In this document: positions 48,501 through 61,087 of the stretch, one piece after another
How the letters are laid out: every line of letters starts with the position of its first letter
Position numbering within the stretch: position 1 is the first letter of the stretch
Source of the DNA: Rhabditoides inermis
Taxonomy: Eukaryota; Nematoda; Chromadorea; Rhabditida; Rhabditidae
Direction of reading: 5' to 3'
Assembly (NCBI GenBank): GCA_963966185.1
Contig: CAWZYM010000149.1
Location: forward strand, 262,001 to 326,000
DNA length: 64,000 nucleotides
Made by a program: the position numbers and the translations under genes
The notes under the pieces: model-generated
The model's database searches: none
What the model saw: only the letters and a program-made list of their open reading frames with translations
What the model was told of the DNA's origin: nothing

Positions 48501-51500
48501 AACTACAATGCTCGTCGTAGCACGCAATAATCTAATACATAGAGATTCGATTAAGTACGATATAGAAACTGAAATACAGCGAAGATTAAGCGACATGTTC
48601 CATCCATGGATTTATGACTACAATGCTGTCTATTTTTCGTGGTACATTCGCACATCCAATTCCAGAGAATCACGCACACAATGCCGGAATACAACCTATT
48701 GTAACTAAATACTGACACCTAACTTTCCATAAACGACAGCCCTCACCTCCTTTCCGAGGTCGTCGAAGCTGGCAGGTACGCGGGCTCCGCACGCCTTGAG
48801 GGCCGCGTTCTTGCACGCCGCAGTCTCGCCCTGCGCGTTCGCAGAAGCACCCGCGTGCCCGAATTGAACCTAAACGGACAACTTAGAATACACAGTAATC
48901 GTTACGAAATGAAAGATGGATACGCTTCGATTTCTACATTTCAAAAAAGTTAAATACTGTTAGCATATGTTTCAGCTACCTTACAATGCCAATTATGCAT
49001 CGTTTCGTCAATACTGCCATCTTCCTACCAGCAGAATGCAAACTCTTCCCCACCCCCACTCACCTCGCTGGTGATGTGGTCGGCGCACGTGCCGATACAC
49101 CACGCGACAAGGGGCTTCGTGATGCGGCCCGCCTGAAAGCACCACATCCTCACCTCCATCTATCATCATCTAGAGCCGGCTGACCCCAAAAATAACATGC
49201 TAATGCTAATACGTATTCCACCTCCGAGAATGTCATCGTCTTCGAGGATGACAAGCTTCACCAACAACACGTACGCATCCACGGAACAACCGAAATTCGT
49301 GTTGTTGGAACTCGCAGTAGGCATTGTATTACTGTATTTTAGCCCTTCCGGAAGGAAGGGCTGTATGATGATACCGTATCCCACCGTAATTTACGTAATC
49401 GATATTGTGTGCTACTTCATTCAAGATAAATCTTCTTCTGATTCCATCTCACAACTGATTTCTACTATGACTTGACATCTTTTCAAATGCCTGAAAGCAT
49501 ATCATCACAAATTGACCAATCCCATACCCATACACAACATTTCATCCACCCATCTGACCCATCTAGTCATTCGTCATCATCTACATGTGACATGCCTCCC
49601 CTCCCCTCCCCTCACCTTCATCGCCTCGACAATCTTGTACTCCTCCACTCCGCCGACCTCTCCCAGCAGCACCATCATCTTCACTCGCTCGTCCTTCTCG
49701 TAGCGAACAATGTGGTCCGTGTACGTAGAGCCAGGGTACCTGAGATACAATACGTTTCAATAATTGTATAAAACAATCAATGACGCAAAGGCAACAATCT
49801 TGGAAAGATACACGTGTATCATACAAAGCTAGCTACAACTACAACGAACTTATAAATCCAACCAGTATACCGTAGATGTCGCCACTAATGCAAACGCAAA
49901 CTACAGTAATCCCACCACTCTACCGTACCTGTCTCCTCCAATGGCGACTCCCTCGAACACTCCGTCCGTGTTCTGCGAGATGATGTTGTTCAGCTCGTTC
50001 GACATACCGCCAGAACGAGACACGTACGCCACGCTGCAACAAGGCAAAGTCATTAGAGGGGGGGGGCGTTGGCATATCTCCATCCCTCATCATCAGGCTA
50101 TGCCGAATCATCATGTGAAGAAATGCGAGCTAATCTCTATCCCATAAAATCAATGCGCGACAAATATATTTCTAACCCAACAACAATACGATTCACACTA
50201 CCTCAACCACCGACCAATACAGACCCTCGACAATTCATCTTATATCTCTCCCACACCCACCTTCCCGGCCGGTACAGCTTGCTGGCGAGAATGTTGTCCA
50301 TCATGCCTCCCGTGTTGCCAATCTTGAAGCAGCCCGGCTTGATCCCGCCCACAGTCGCCGGACCAATCAGCGTCACGCCGCGCTCCTCCGCCAACTCAAG
50401 ACAGACAAGTGACAGTCGTCATAGACTCATGGATGTAAAACCACAACCACAACCACGCTTTCACATGAATCACAATGAAATGTAATAACAAGCTACTCCT
50501 AGAATGACTATGTTCTTCGCTCTGTATGTCTGTCTGTCTCTCTCCCTCTCCCTGTCTCTCACCTTGAGCAGCTTCCTCGTCTGGTTCTCCGGCACTCCCT
50601 CAGCAATGATCGCAATCACCTGAAACACATCGGATCACACACATAATAAGGATTACCATCTTTGTCATTTGAGAAATACACTTCATTTACCGCACAACAA
50701 TCGAAAAACCAATGTTGACTTCATGGCTACGAAGAAAAAAAAACTAATCCCACAAATCTCATCCCACAAATAGTACGCTCATCATCTCTCATCATCACAT
50801 TTGCTCAACCTTGCCAAACTAATGTGGGCTGTTCCAAATCATCTCTATTCACACTCGCAAAAAAAACTTTCGCGTCGAAATCAACACCTCATCTGCAAAA
50901 TACGCTTCATTCATCCCAGAACAACTGAGAAACGCTTGGAAAACCAATGTTGCATTCTCAAATTTCATCCCACAATTTCTACGCACCAATGTAATTATGT
51001 AATCATAAAGTTCTCGCAATTTTTCTGAACCAATGGGTTGTACGAAAGTGATACACTACATAGCCAAAATCATCCATATTCGCAATCTCAGCGAATTACT
51101 TGCACGTACACAGTGACCATCGGCCACCGCTCATGAAAATCGAACGCGTTCGGACCTTTTTCCTGTTTTTTTTTGCCTCCAAACGGTAAACGGATCATCT
51201 ATACATTCCCTGCCCTATCACTCACCTTCAACTGGGGGAAGGTGAGTGCCTCGGAGACCGTCTCGTAGACAGAGCGCATCGAAGCGAACGTCACCAGGAC
51301 AGAGGCGTCGGGGTGCGAGGCGAACGCGGCAGCCATGTGCTTGTACGCCGGAAGGAGAACTTCCTGCAAACAATTCATGGGTCAGTCAAAACACAATTCA
51401 CATGTTTTGTCATAATAGATACATACAAAAAACATTCAATTCGCTAGGCCGCTAGGATCACAATCTACTACAGACAAACCACGTGATAAAACACATCATC

Positions 51501-51683
51501 TTCAATGCAGACACTTAGTTAGCAGAAAACGTACTCGGGAAATGTACTTCTACTTTACCTTGTGTCCAAAGTAGTACTTCTGTTTGTTGTCGCCGGTGAA
51601 GGGATAGGTGGATGCGACGACGGAAGGCTCCGCGCGCCGGCACACATAGTCAAAGTCCAGCATGCCCTGCAATGGAAGAGGGT

Positions 51684-51745
<62 letters not shown>

Positions 51746-54700
51746 CTGGATCGCCTTGGCCTGCTGTCCCCATATGATGGCCTTCGTGTCGTTCTCGAAG
51801 AGACTGTCGTACAGCTTGCGATCCACCTTAAACAAGCAAATTGAAAAATGACAGATAATATACGTTTCTCCGCTATAGAAGAACGACTTGCTAAAACACC
51901 AGTAATACTTCTGACATCACTACAACAAATACCAATATCTATCGCCAACCTAACATGACTTATGAGATGATACGTTTCTCCCCAAACACATATGCGACAA
52001 TCACTCGCAAACCAGCAGTTCCCACAGTAAATCCCCCCAGGTCCCTGAGATCCAGTGCACATCGACTACTACTACCCACTACACATCCCTGTCTGCCCTC
52101 ACCTTTCCATTGCACTGTGCCTTTCCGGCAGCTCCACTGACTCCACTCGCCTCTCCCTCTCCCCCATCGCATGTCGAACTAGCCTTCCTCACCGCCCCAC
52201 CCGACTGAAACGATTCACATAGAGCGGGTGGAACCCGAACCAGTACTCAGTAGCGGTCAGTCTCTTCTCGCAATCGACTTTCCACGGTGTTTTGAATTTG
52301 GGAAGAGACTGACCACACCTTGATAGACTCATACACTGACAACAGCAAACAGTAGAAGAAGCAAACCACGCATAAACAAACAAGTCATGCGGTGCAACTG
52401 TGTGACTACAACAACAATTACCTTCATTCGTATTCACCAACCTCTGCCTGAATATCAATATCAGTACAGTACAGTACCCTGCCTACAGTACTCACATTCC
52501 TCTCGGGGCTGAGGAGGAACTGTCCGGTGGTCTTGGGTGCCTGGGCGGGGGCGGGCAGGGGCCGCACGCCCATAGCCGCGCCAACGATGGCTGTCATGTG
52601 CGTCTCCGGACCGAACACGTGCATCGGCAGAGCCAGCTTGTCCGCTGAAACACGCAAGTGATACAAATGAACCCATCTCCAACCCACTCTACAATCTACA
52701 CACCACCAAAAGACTATGGAATTCAACACATTATTGTGATTGAACTACAATATGAAGACTAAACAAGAGTGTCACGTGAAACCCATTTCACCCACGCACC
52801 AGCGTCCTTGATCTTCCTGAGTCCCTCCTGGTAGTTGGGGCCGCCCCTCCTGACATAGATGGTGACGTGGTGCTCACGCAGCTTGTCGATAAACGACTCG
52901 AACGCGCGCACAATCCCGCCAAACGTCTTGGCCACGTTCGTAAAGTTGGCGATCGAACCGCCAATGATCAGCACCTGAAATGTAAAGTATACTCAACTGT
53001 TTCATAAATTATTAAATCTAGACTAAGTACGTTTCAGCGAATCCACAAATATATAGCCAAACTTCTGTGAATCAATAGAACTTCGATCACAACTTGTAAA
53101 GAAAGATATTCATCTCTACACTCACCCACCATGCTACGACATCGACATCTCTACAAACACCCCCCCTCCCTGTCCCTCACTCCTTTCTCTCCTCGTCTCC
53201 CTCACCTTTGCCCGAGGAATGACGTCTCTCTAATAGACACTCATCCATCCCGACTCTGTCCCCCCCTCACCTTTCCCTGTGGATGGGGGGCGCCCTCCGT
53301 CATGACCGAGAGGATCGTCTTGGCGTACTCGTATGTCTGTGTCTCGCTGGGGTCGCCAGAGTACTCGCCATAGTTGGCCAGCTCGCCCGCGCCACCCAGG
53401 TCGCACACTGTGTCACTGCAAAGGGAGAAAAGCATTATTGGAAAGATGAGGTGAGTCAGGCTAACTGCCACAAAATACGTTTCAGACAGTCCATTTCATA
53501 ATGAAATAAAATTTCTATGACAATAGCATATGGGTAGCTGCAGACTCATCAAGTACATTAGAGAGGGCGCGCCAGCGCCCTCTCGTTTGTACTGGATGTC
53601 CCCGCGCGCTAGAATGCTCAAAAACGACTTTTCCCGGATGAAGCACTTTTCCTCATTTTGAAGTGATTTCCACTGTTACATTGCATTCACATCTCTATTC
53701 GATAGAGTTATAGAAAGTTGTATTGAGTTTGATTAAATTTGAAGCGAGATACGGAGAGTCCGCATTCGAGTGCGGATTGAGATTGGTGTCGGTCGCTCGG
53801 GAGGGCGGGCGTCGGACAATCGCTTTCGCCCCGCCCTCTCTGTGTGTGAGTGAGAGAGAGAGATAGGCGAATAGCGGGTGCGCGTCGGTATCCTCGCAGC
53901 GAATCGCGAACGTGTATGAAAATGTAATTTTGTGAAACAAAACTTAAGAAAAGGAGAGATATTATCTTTCAAAAGTACTTCCAAGTAAAAGTAGTTGGTT
54001 TGTACCGTTGTCTCAGTTGAGCAAAAGGACTGACATGTTTTCAATGGAGACATGTGCAAACAGGCTCTCAGCATTATTCGACGTGTTATGTTACAACAGA
54101 AGTTGTGCTTTTAGATAATAACTGCATAACTTCGTAAACGCGTTCATTATAATATGGCCGCTTTGCACTGGTATGAGAGAGAGAGAGCCTGTTGGCACAT
54201 GTCTCCATTGAAAACATGTCAGTCCTTTTGCTCAACTGAGACAACGGTACAAACCAACTCCTTTTACTTGGAAGTACTTTTGAAAGATAATAGCGTTTGC
54301 GTTCTGCACAAACCCACAGTCCACAGATAATAACTTTCACACACACATCAAGAATTCGCAGCAGCCACATATAGTTAATGCAGCAGGAGAACGAAAACGG
54401 AGCAAAAAAAATTGAAGCAAACAGAAACTGACGTGAATACGACGGAGGCGCCTCCGCCGGCGACCATGGTCCAGATGCGGCCCTTCCTGTTCAGGATCGT
54501 CAGCTTGAGAGACGCGCCCGTCTTCGCGTCCAGCTCAGATATGTACTGCTCCTGCAAACAAGAACACCGTTCGGATATGTTTCAGTTTCAGTCATAATAC
54601 AACACCACAGTGGGTTCAAGAAATAACAATTCTATGGGTAAAGAGAGATAATAGAAAACAATTCGAGTATATATCTGAATAAGCGAGCGTTGTCTGCGAC

Positions 54701-57686
54701 TAACTAACTTCAACCGCAAATCACATATCTTTCCAATTTCCTTCATATGCCCTTACTCTACATCAAAAGTGAGACAGAAACATTACAAGCATTTCTATAT
54801 ACGCCCTCCGGAAGAAGAGTGAAACAGTGAAATGTGTCACCTCTTCCTGATACCTCTCCAATCTATTCCCCCCTCCTTACCTCAGCCGTGAGGTCCCTTC
54901 CAAAGGGGGCGGGGAACTCGACAGCCTCCCCCGTGCGCGTCTTCCACTTCTCGCTGCACAGGAACAGCGCCGTCTCGTCCAGCTTCGCAGCCAAGTCCAA
55001 CATGTACACCTTGTCCCCGAGAACCACTGTAACCAGGAGACAATAGGACATGTCAAATTGTTTCTGAGAACTACTAATGTCATGATTCAGGATAGAATAC
55101 GTTGCGCGATTCAAGTAGGAACCAGATATCTGACAGTTATCGATTCTCGTACAGCATCCGTTCTAATGATACTATGCCCAAACACTCTACAAAGCAAGTC
55201 AGTTGTCGTGATTCGGATGTCAAACGATTTCGATAGGATCACAGGTTACAGGCTCGCAGGACCGACACGCAGAAGGCAGAACCACCATCAGAATCCCCCT
55301 ACAACTCACCGAGCGGGTTGATCTCGAGGTAGGTGAAGTGGTTGTGGCGGTAGATGTCGTACAGGGCAGCGATGAACTGCTTTACCACCCTGAAACACCA
55401 CACATTCACATACACCCAAGTGCGACGCTACAACCTACTCCAACCGTGTTAGTGTCACTCAGATCTAAGTGTGTTAGCAGTGTTTGTGTTAAGACGACAG
55501 AGTGGAACCAAAGTAGGAAACCCAACGTCGCCCGTGTTTACCACACTCACTGCAACTCGACAACTCACTCTCGGAGGGGAGGAGTCTGCGACTCTACCCG
55601 CCTACGCTTCTCTTGTCCCGCGTGCCTACACAGTGGTGGAATAGCAGGAAAGATGGGAGGATACGGTATTTCTCCATTACTTATAACAATGCGTACACCA
55701 AATAGAGTAACACCTTTAGTATAGCAAGAAAAACAGAGGGTACAGTAAAGCGAGTAGAAGTGACATAAGAGTGATACAAAGTACCGTAACCATTATCAAC
55801 TACAGTACCCCTGGCGTACCCGGTGCGATCTCCGATGTCTACCACGAGTTTGGTGAGCTGCTCGTCCGTGGGGCGCATAGCAGAGTCGTCCACAGACACG
55901 GTGAGGGTAAGGGAGCGCGCCTAGAGCATATAATAATTGTTATACATCAGATCAAATCAAATACTTTGTTCGGCATCGCTATTCATGATCATATGTTTAG
56001 AACACATCCATGGTCTTGGTCTTATGAATAGCACCGCGAGAAGAGAGTTTTATTTATATGTGTTTATATTGTATTGTTATTCGTGCTTTGTGAACATGAA
56101 AGATCCGTACTTTCGTATATGTAACAACGTAACAAGTTTATATATGTTTCCGGCTATGTTTCTATTCCCGAATAGTAGTGAATCTCAATTATCGGATTGT
56201 TGTCGCCACATTAGCGAAACCAAAACGATTCCAAAAAGTGCCACACACGCACAGTGATAACAATTTCCGATAATAAATTGTGATAAAAAATATGTCGGTC
56301 AAGCAGCCGAGATAAAGGGCGCCGGAAGTGAGATTAGAATAAGTCCGCGTTGGCAATACTTTTAAAGTAGAAGGTACAAAGAGCCGAGAGGAGAACATGG
56401 AATTTGAACGAATACTGGATGGAAATACAAAATGATGAAGTAAATTTTTTTGAACAAATCATTCAGCAGCAGCAACAACAACAACAAAAACCTGCTCACC
56501 TTCTCGTCAACATCTCCAATCTCCACTCCTCCATGCTCGTAGAAGAGAATCACGTCCTGATCGCGCTGGCTGAAACACCGTAATCCGTAATCGTACCGTA
56601 ATCGTTTCATACAGTACTCCAACTCTTGAGCTACCGTACCCTACAAATCTACAGTACCACTACAGTACCCCATACAGTACCTGAATATGGCGACGTAGAG
56701 CTCGTCGGCGTCGGTGTGGGCGACGAATGGCTCGACGATGAACGTGTGCAGGCGGCCCGTCGTCTTGCCCACCTGGGAGGGGGAGAGGGAGGTGAAGGGA
56801 TAGGGATTGATGAGGAAGAGTAACAAGAATTAACAAGACACCGGACAACTCTATTTGCCAAAGTGTTGAAACCCATTTGAAGTTTGAAGTAGGATTTCCG
56901 ATTTCACGGGGAGGGGAATATAGAGGTATTGATTGCGTCAGGAACAAAACATTACAGAAACTCAAGAACTGGCAGGATATAAAAAAAAAGTTGAAACATA
57001 TCCAAGGTGTGCAACCTTCACAGAATTAATGAGATGGCTGGAAAAAACCGAGATAGATCGGTGTCTGAATTACAAACTTCAATGCATTCTAAAGATGCAG
57101 AAACATTGAAACGTACAGTTTGCAATTACAAATTCAAACCGTCTCGCGTCTCGCCCACCTGTACGTAGGTGCCGCGCTTCTCGTTGAACCACTGCTTGAT
57201 CTCCGCCTGGCTGCCGCACTTGACCAGCCCGTGCTTGCCGCGACGCTTGATCAGCTGGTCCGGCTTGATCACCGCCTTCTACAACGGGAAAAGGGTGTAC
57301 CTCGTACGTAGAACTCAGATCTCAGAATTCATTCAATCACGTTTCCGCTATCTCTCAACTCAACTATTCATGTCATTTTACGTTTCAAGAGATTCTAAAA
57401 AGATGGTTGTGCATCCGCGTTGCCATTTGCGATTTACCTTCGGTAAACACTATACCACTCAGGATCAGCTCAATGCAATCTAACTTGGTAAAAGTGTAAA
57501 AGATTCTCATAATCATGAGCGCACCTCTCCGTCCTGCAGCCACTGGCAGTGCTTGGCGACGTGGTCGAACTCGTCGGACTCGTGGAGTCGGAAGGCGACG
57601 GGGGCGGCGACGCGGCAGCCGGCAGACGCCAGCTGCCCGTACAGCACCTCCTTCCCCGACCACTCAGACACAGCCTTCGCAGACAT
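45527..57686 (-). CDS. acly: ATP-citrate synthase (ATP-citrate lyase)
   Basis: Makes cytosolic acetyl-CoA and oxaloacetate from citrate, CoA and ATP. Exons in gene order: 57525-57686, 57159-57278, 56681-56772, 56500-56569, 55820-55920, 55310-55389, 54881-55026, 54433-54551, 53271-53415, 52800-52974, 52496-52644, 52103-52204, 51746-51826, 51559-51666, 51226-51363, 50563-50619, 50261-50394, 49929-50033, 49616-49739, 49064-49132, 48747-48869, 48267-48365, 47643-47792, 47385-47544, 46425-46564, 46197-46319, 46005-46074, 45759-45870, 45527-45605; 1110 aa, the metazoan length. N-terminal ATP-grasp/CoA half (1-420), linker, CoA ligase part with phospho-His764 (VQFGHAGA), and citrate synthase-like end (GHRVKS, PHPWDD-type [10 protein letters not shown]). 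The linker exon has RKASS (Ser462), placed like the kinase site of vertebrate ACLY. Confidence 0.97.
46329..46417. repeat. (CT)n tract in acly intron
   Basis: CT and CCCT units fill the 105-nt intron between the exons at 46197-46319 and 46425-46564. Confidence 0.9.
46671..46960. repeat. 145-bp tandem duplication
   Basis: Two adjacent, essentially identical 145-bp units (46671-46815, 46816-46960) begin CGCTTTGTTTGATTGTTG. They lie in an acly intron and directly join the tRNA-like segment on their right. Confidence 0.9.
46961..47085 (-). mobile_element. tRNA-derived SINE-like head
   Basis: On the - strand an A-box TGGCCAAGTGG (47057-47067) and a B-box GGTTCGAATCC (47013-47023) are spaced as in a tRNA, but the anticodon arm does not fold. 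The 145-bp units to the left would be its body. A pol III-derived SINE in an acly intron is the simplest reading. Confidence 0.6.
49251..49450 (+). repeat. Dispersed repeat with an open frame, partner of 29692-29885
   Basis: Similar to 29692-29885 but with an uninterrupted frame of membrane-like residues ([29 protein letters not shown]). It contains a perfect hairpin AGCCCTTCC-GGAA-GGAAGGGCT (49341-49362) that is absent from the other copy. It lies antisense in an acly intron. It may be a fragment of a membrane-protein gene. Confidence 0.6.
51691..51740. repeat. (CT)n tract at an acly splice donor
   Basis: On the - strand the intron starts GTATGGAGAGAGAG and is GA for about 50 nt. Confidence 0.95.
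52253..52314. mobile_element. Short palindromic repeat, second copy
   Basis: GCGGTCAGTCTCTTC and its complement GAAGAGACTGACC enclose a different centre from the copy at 44283. It lies in an acly intron next to the linker exon. Confidence 0.55.
53960..54292. mobile_element. Mariner-type MITE with TA duplication
   Basis: The element 53962-54290 (329 bp) is flanked by TA (53960-53961, 54291-54292). Its inverted arms start TTATCTTTCAAAAGTACTTC and pair over about 130 nt with few differences. A short GA run has grown only in the right arm. There is no coding capacity. It lies in an acly intron. Confidence 0.85.
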
Positions 57687-58155
57687 TGTGCCGGCCCAAC
57701 TAAAAGCAGAGCTTACAGTTCACTTTTTTTCTCTTATTAAATCTAGGCCGATCCCGAGCGAGAACAAGATAGGGTTTTTGGATTCGGTTACGATTACTAC
57801 TTGTGACAGTTGAGTATTCCGCGGCGAACACCAGATATGGGGAAGAGAGGGGGAGGTTCGCACGAGATATCCTTTTCATACATGCGTGACGTCGCGTCAC
57901 GAGAGCGAGAGGAGAGAGAACAGCTATCGATTCAGAGAGAGAGTTCGATGTGTTCTTTTTTTCTCTCGCGCGTTTTCATTGTTCCTGGCCTCGCATCCAT
58001 GACAATCAACGCGAAAAATACAGCGAAACGTGGACGGCGTGGTTATTCATTGGAAAAACGCGCAATGTTGTGAAACGTAGGCAAGAGATGTGGCAGCAAG
58101 TCAGACGCTAATGACCAGCGGGCTGTGGAAAATATGTGAAATCCGAGGTGCTGCG

Positions 58156-58333
58156 AGAGAGGGAGAGAGATGGAGAGAGAGGGAGAGAGATGGAGAGATG
58201 GAGAGAGATGGAGAGATGGAGAGAGAGGGAGGGAGGGAGAGAGAGAGGGGAGAGAGAGGGAGAAAGAGGGAGAGAGAAAGGGGAGAGAGAGGGAGAAAGA
58301 GGGAGAGAGAGAGAGAGGAGGAAGAGAAAGAGA
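58156..58333. repeat. (GA)n/(GGGA)n tract with GATG units
   Basis: Purine-rich tract with GATGGAGA variants, about 470 bp upstream of the acly start codon. Confidence 0.9.
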
Positions 58334-60403
58334 TGCGCGTGGGAATATGTGGCACGGGACGAGAGATAGAAAACAGCGATACGCGCGGCGGTTTCCCACT
58401 CAATCCATTTGACAAGTTCATATCTAAAACGTGCAACAAACAAGCGGTCGCCGCGGCGGCTCTCGGAAAAGAGACAAACAAACACTGAAAACTCCTCGTT
58501 TTGGCTCGCAAACAGCTTGTTTGTATAGGAAAAGTGATGAAAGCAGAAGAGGAGTACAGCGATCAATGATTATGACAGATTACAAGTAAACACCAACAAA
58601 CAAAAAGGAAAACATCGGCAATAAAAAAACAGACTAGACCGGCGGTCGGCGGCTCGGAACTAGAACGGGAGACTGGCGGGAAAAACGGGCGAACCGTGAG
58701 AGTGGAGGCGGGCAGAGTGAAAACAAGGCGCGCGAGAGACGCAGAGGGACTGAAAGGAGGCTAGCGAACCGCGAAAGAAACATGCACCATGGGGAATCGC
58801 ATTGTGTCAGAGTGTCGGAGAATTCTGGGAGACTAGGAGATTTGACGAATCGACTTCCGCAGAAACGTGACTGGACATGTTTTGAATATTCCACGAAGCT
58901 TCGAGGCGAGGTAATTCAATAGAGACGGGAGAAAAGGCGAAGCGAAGACACGACAACGAAACCAATTGAGACACGCTCGCTTAGGCATACGAAGGGTTTA
59001 TAAATTCTGTCGGCTCGTGGTCACTCCACCCGCGAATACCTAACCAGTATGGGGTGATAGTCACCCCGCATACAAACAGGAATGAACTAGATCACGCTAT
59101 GCCTCGCCCCGCTTATATGCTGCCTCTCCACAGTCAACAGCTGCAGAATAGCGCGCTGCCATCAGCCCATTTTGTAAATCGCACCTCAGTTGCACGTGGT
59201 CCGATGATAACGGCCGGATTACTTTTAGGGGTGACACTGCTGTCGAAATTGCGGTTCCGCGTACCGCTGTACCCGTCATCCCTTCTCATGTGATCTGTGG
59301 ATCGGATATGGGATAGAGAGAGAGAGAGATAGATTATATCTTCTCTACAGCCGCGAGGTCGCATGATCCAAAATGGTGCTTTCGCAACGTTTCTCCTTCT
59401 CTACTTCACGTGCCGTGCACAACAAATCCACTAAAGGCGAGTCTGCAAAAAAAATGCATCGCCCCATCGCATCGCCTACCCAAAAACATACAGATAAGCA
59501 ATCGGAACACACCAACAATCTGCCGAGCTAGAGCGTATAGTAGTTTGAAATGGATTCTGCCACAACGACACGCAATTCCGTGGGATCCGCGTGACGAAAG
59601 CTGCACAAAAATCGCAGCATTGTCGGCAAACACAAACAAATCGCCTCGAAACAGAAATTCAATCTAGCACATCGAATTGAGGCAATCTGAGCGAGCGTCC
59701 AGGAAAACAGTCGAATCAATAGAAGGAAGGAAGGGTTGTAGTTGAGAGAGAAAGGGAGTGTGATCGCGGTTTTCGAGGTCACTTCCTGTATTCTCTAGGA
59801 AAAAAGGGAAGAACAGAGATTCGGATGTGATAACATCTTTATCGTCTGCAGATAAATATCTGGATCATTTGCAACTTAATTTACGTGGTTAGCGTACACA
59901 ATAAATCCAATAAATGATTTTGAAGAGTTTTGTCCCCATTTTATATATTCCTTCAAATGGCAGTGGCGATTCACATAACAATAGTTCAATGCCGAAAAAT
60001 GAGCGTCAACAGAATGTTTGCGTATCATTCGTAGCGCGAGTGCAGATGTCTCCGAAAGATAATGTGTTTTGTTTACAAGTTTGAATCGTATGTATGTATG
60101 TACTTACAGTGGAGCCGCACACTTCCTTCTTCTTACGAATAGGACTAGGGTGGTTAGGGTTAGCGAAAAATAAAATCTGTGCGTGTTGAGTGTTTTTTTC
60201 TTGCCGGTGAAACTCTGTGAATGCGAGAGTTGAATTTGCGAGCGATCTATACTTCGAACGATACCGAAAACAACCACAGCATGATTTCATGTGTGTGAGC
60301 TGGCGAAAAAAGAAGTATGAATGCTATAAATAGTATCTCGATAACGTTTTACCGAGAAAAAAACATGTTGAGCTGAATACACAAAAGTGTTTTGTTTGTA
60401 CTT

Positions 60404-60416
60404 GCGGTCAGTCTCT
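60404..60416 (+). repeat. Single end of the GCGGTCAGTCTCT repeat family
   Basis: GCGGTCAGTCTCT matches the first 13 bases of the palindromic repeats at 44283 and 52253, but no inverted partner follows. It is probably a truncated copy. Confidence 0.45.
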
Positions 60417-61087
60417 ACGGAACCGATTCCGAAAATGTTTTGGTGCGCAAAGTAAATGTTCGGGTGATTTCGAAAGCACTTTAAAAAGTAATTCGAGAGA
60501 TATTTCGGTGTTTGTGTTTGCTTTTTATACAAATATTTTCGAATCACATTTGTTTTCGAGAGTGCAGGTCTACAGATCTCTAAGAAACACTTAGGCTGTA
60601 AATTGAATCATTAATCAACTGCTCGCACAACACAATAATTTATGTAATTTACAGCTGGAAACATGTCCGATAATGGTTTTCACAAACTACACTACAAGTC
60701 GTGCTCCGTGAAAACTAATTAACAAGACACATTCAAATCAAAACGTTTTTATTGCACATTGAAGAACGAATAAAACAAATCATGCGTATATTTTCATAGT
60801 CGATGGAGATTAGCGAAATTGTTCAAAACTTGCGTACCCTTATTCGCATTATCTGTACCCGTCAGTTGCGCTTCATTCCCCTCTCTAATCAACTCCTCTC
60901 TCCATCTTCCCTGAGGACTCGTTCGCTCTGTACGGGTACAGGTGTTACCTAGGTAACTCGAGAGAGGCAGCCTTCTCTCACTCACACACACACACACACT
61001 GTTCCCTCATATCAGACGGTCGCACGAGTCTCCCTCACTCCTTTGATCGTGGTCTAGCCATCTACCGAGGCGACTCCAAGCCGTACA

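Larger units (their letters stand above)
57687..61087. other. Divergent intergenic region acly / globin
   Basis: About 3.4 kb. The acly ATG follows a CTTTTAG by 12 bases, a likely trans-splice acceptor. A purine-rich tract covers 58156-58333. A near-perfect hairpin with a GGGGTGA/TCACCCC core lies at 59047-59073, and one end of the GCGGTCAGTCTCT family at 60404-60416. Open frames of 80 to 150 codons around the GA tract are repeat translations. I see no gene. Confidence 0.5.
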
